Positions 38,591 through 39,436 of a stretch of 39,436 nt of DNA are shown here, piece after piece. Source of the DNA: Opitutaceae bacterium (GTDB lineage Bacteria > Verrucomicrobiota > Verrucomicrobiia > Opitutales > Opitutaceae); assembly GCA_017988885.1 (NCBI GenBank), contig JAGNQV010000007.1:1-39436 (forward strand), given 5' to 3'. A program made the position numbers and the translations under genes. The notes beneath the pieces were generated by a model. It was given only the letters and a program-made list of their open reading frames with translations. It had not been told where the DNA came from and did no database searches. How positions within the stretch are numbered: the first letter of the stretch is position 1; each line of letters opens with the position of its first letter.

Positions 38591-39436
38591 CTACCGGGCG
38601 CACTGGTGCGCGACGGTGTGGAAAGCGCGGGCGACCTTTTCGATGTAGGCGTCGGACATCGCCTCATTGAGCGGGAGGGTGACGCCGTCGGTGAGGATCG
38701 CCTCGGCCACCGGACAGCTGACTTGGCGGTAATCCATCGTGGTGACGCCGAAATCGCGCACGGGCCACGTGCCGCCGAAAAAATTGTGATTCTGAAAAAC
38801 CTTGTAGCGGTAAACGGGCATGGGGATGTAGCCGGCATTGGCCGCCACGCCCTGGGCTTTGAGCTCGGCGACAAATTCGCTTCGGGTGACCTTGAACTGC
38901 GCCAGATCGAGCCGCAGAAAGTAAAACCAGTAGGTGTGGAAGTCGCCGGGCCGGGTGACGGGTGGCAGCACGCCGGGGAGATTTTGCAGCCGCTCGGTGA
39001 GGAGGGAACCGGCGCGGTTGCGACGGGTAACAATGTTTTCGAGTTTGGTGAGCTGGGCGACGCACACGGCGGACTCGGGCTCGCTCATGCGGTAGTTGGG
39101 CGCGAGTTCCTCGGGATCGCGCGTGCCGGAGACGCGGTCGTAGGATTTGTCGCCCCACTTGGAGAGACCGTTCCCAAGGTCGTCCCGGTTGGTGCCGACT
39201 ATGCCGCCGTCACCGCAGGCGATGTGCTTGAAATCGTTGAACGAGTAGCACCCGAAGTCACCCATCAGGCCGACGGGGGTGCCTTGGTGGCGTGCGCCCC
39301 AGGATTGGGCGCAGTCCTCGATCACCACGAGCTGGTGCTCGCGCGCGATGGCCAGCAACGCGGTCATGTCGCAAGCGTTTCCGGCGAGGTGCACCGCCAT
39401 GATGGCGCGGGTCTTCGGCGTGATGGCGCGGCGAAC
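38591..39436 (-). CDS. DegT/DnrJ/EryC1/StrS-family PLP aminotransferase, 5' end outside the window
   Basis: The frame is open from the right edge to a stop at 38591, giving 281 visible residues; the N-terminus with the first PLP-binding loop is missing. Visible: RAIMAVHLAGNACDM, the Asp of VVIEDCAQSWGARH, the PLP-binding Lys in SFNDFKHIACGDGG, then NYRMSEPESAVCVAQLTKLE and the C-terminal YWFYFLRLDLAQF. This is the sugar aminotransferase family. The visible part resembles the other member at 24801-26039 only in general family features (the Lys strand here is NDFKHIACGDGG compared with QNNKVATGGEGG). It is the upstream neighbour of the truncated kinase-like gene, 43 bp apart. Confidence 0.93.
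   Translation of the reverse strand, partial: VRRAITPKTRAIMAVHLAGNACDMTALLAIAREHQLVVIEDCAQSWGARHQGTPVGLMGDFGCYSFNDFKHIACGDGGIVGTNRDDLGNGLSKWGDKSYDRVSGTRDPEELAPNYRMSEPESAVCVAQLTKLENIVTRRNRAGSLLTERLQNLPGVLPPVTRPGDFHTYWFYFLRLDLAQFKVTRSEFVAELKAQGVAANAGYIPMPVYRYKVFQNHNFFGGTWPVRDFGVTTMDYRQVSCPVAEAILTDGVTLPLNEAMSDAYIEKVARAFHTVAHQCAR

Overview
The window looks like a chromosomal segment of a high-GC, glycan-degrading bacterium. The gene mix is several heparinase-like and toroid proteins, enolase-superfamily sugar-acid dehydratases, tandem PhyH dioxygenases, a sialidase-like BNR protein, a lone ECF sigma factor, and REP-like palindromes between genes. It fits Verrucomicrobiota of the Opitutaceae type best. 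That placement is an inference from gene content and base composition; there is no rRNA or marker gene here. No tRNA, rRNA, CRISPR array, insertion sequence or prophage gene was seen.

Layout. (1) 1-2525, minus strand: a secreted fasciclin-domain protein cut by the window edge, a YcaQ-type DNA glycosylase, and an ECF sigma factor with a strong terminator hairpin behind it. (2) 2703-11548, plus strand: a sugar-salvage cluster of a GalT-type uridylyltransferase, an inositol-monophosphatase-family protein, a GHMP sugar kinase resembling plant L-arabinokinase, a BNR/sialidase-like protein, a ROK sugar kinase, a heparinase II/III-like protein and an isochorismatase-like protein. (3) 11561-16235, minus strand: a PAS protein with an anti-sigma-like N-terminus, an unrecognised 801-residue protein, a fatty acid desaturase and a small membrane protein. 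(4) 16273-24663, minus strand: four tandem paralogous beta-propeller proteins of about 634-679 residues without signal peptides, followed by the decayed remnant of a fifth. (5) 24801-26039, plus strand: a DegT-family aminotransferase. (6) 26117-36070, minus strand: three tandem PhyH dioxygenases, a GNAT acetyltransferase, then SDR, split transketolase (two subunits), two mandelate-racemase/enolase-family dehydratases, a UlaG-like metallo-beta-lactamase-fold protein and a second SDR. Several of these overlap by ATGA. (7) 36193-39436, minus strand: a secreted toroid-like protein, a possible small protein, a membrane-anchored histidine-kinase-like fragment and a DegT aminotransferase cut by the right edge.

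Working together. The plus-strand cluster looks like intake and activation of sugars released from a glycan: kinases, a uridylyltransferase, and lyase or sialidase-like enzymes. The long minus-strand operon looks like oxidation and dehydration of a sugar or sugar acid, with a lactonase-like step and a transketolase that would pass carbon to the pentose phosphate pathway. There is no transporter, SusC/D pair or dedicated regulator in the window, so uptake and control must lie elsewhere. The actual substrate cannot be read from the sequence.

The most unusual features are the cytosolic propeller array and its decayed fifth copy, a 28-bp palindrome inserted in frame in three genes, the tandem PhyH triplication with a hairpin in each spacer, and the arabinokinase-like kinase beside GalT.
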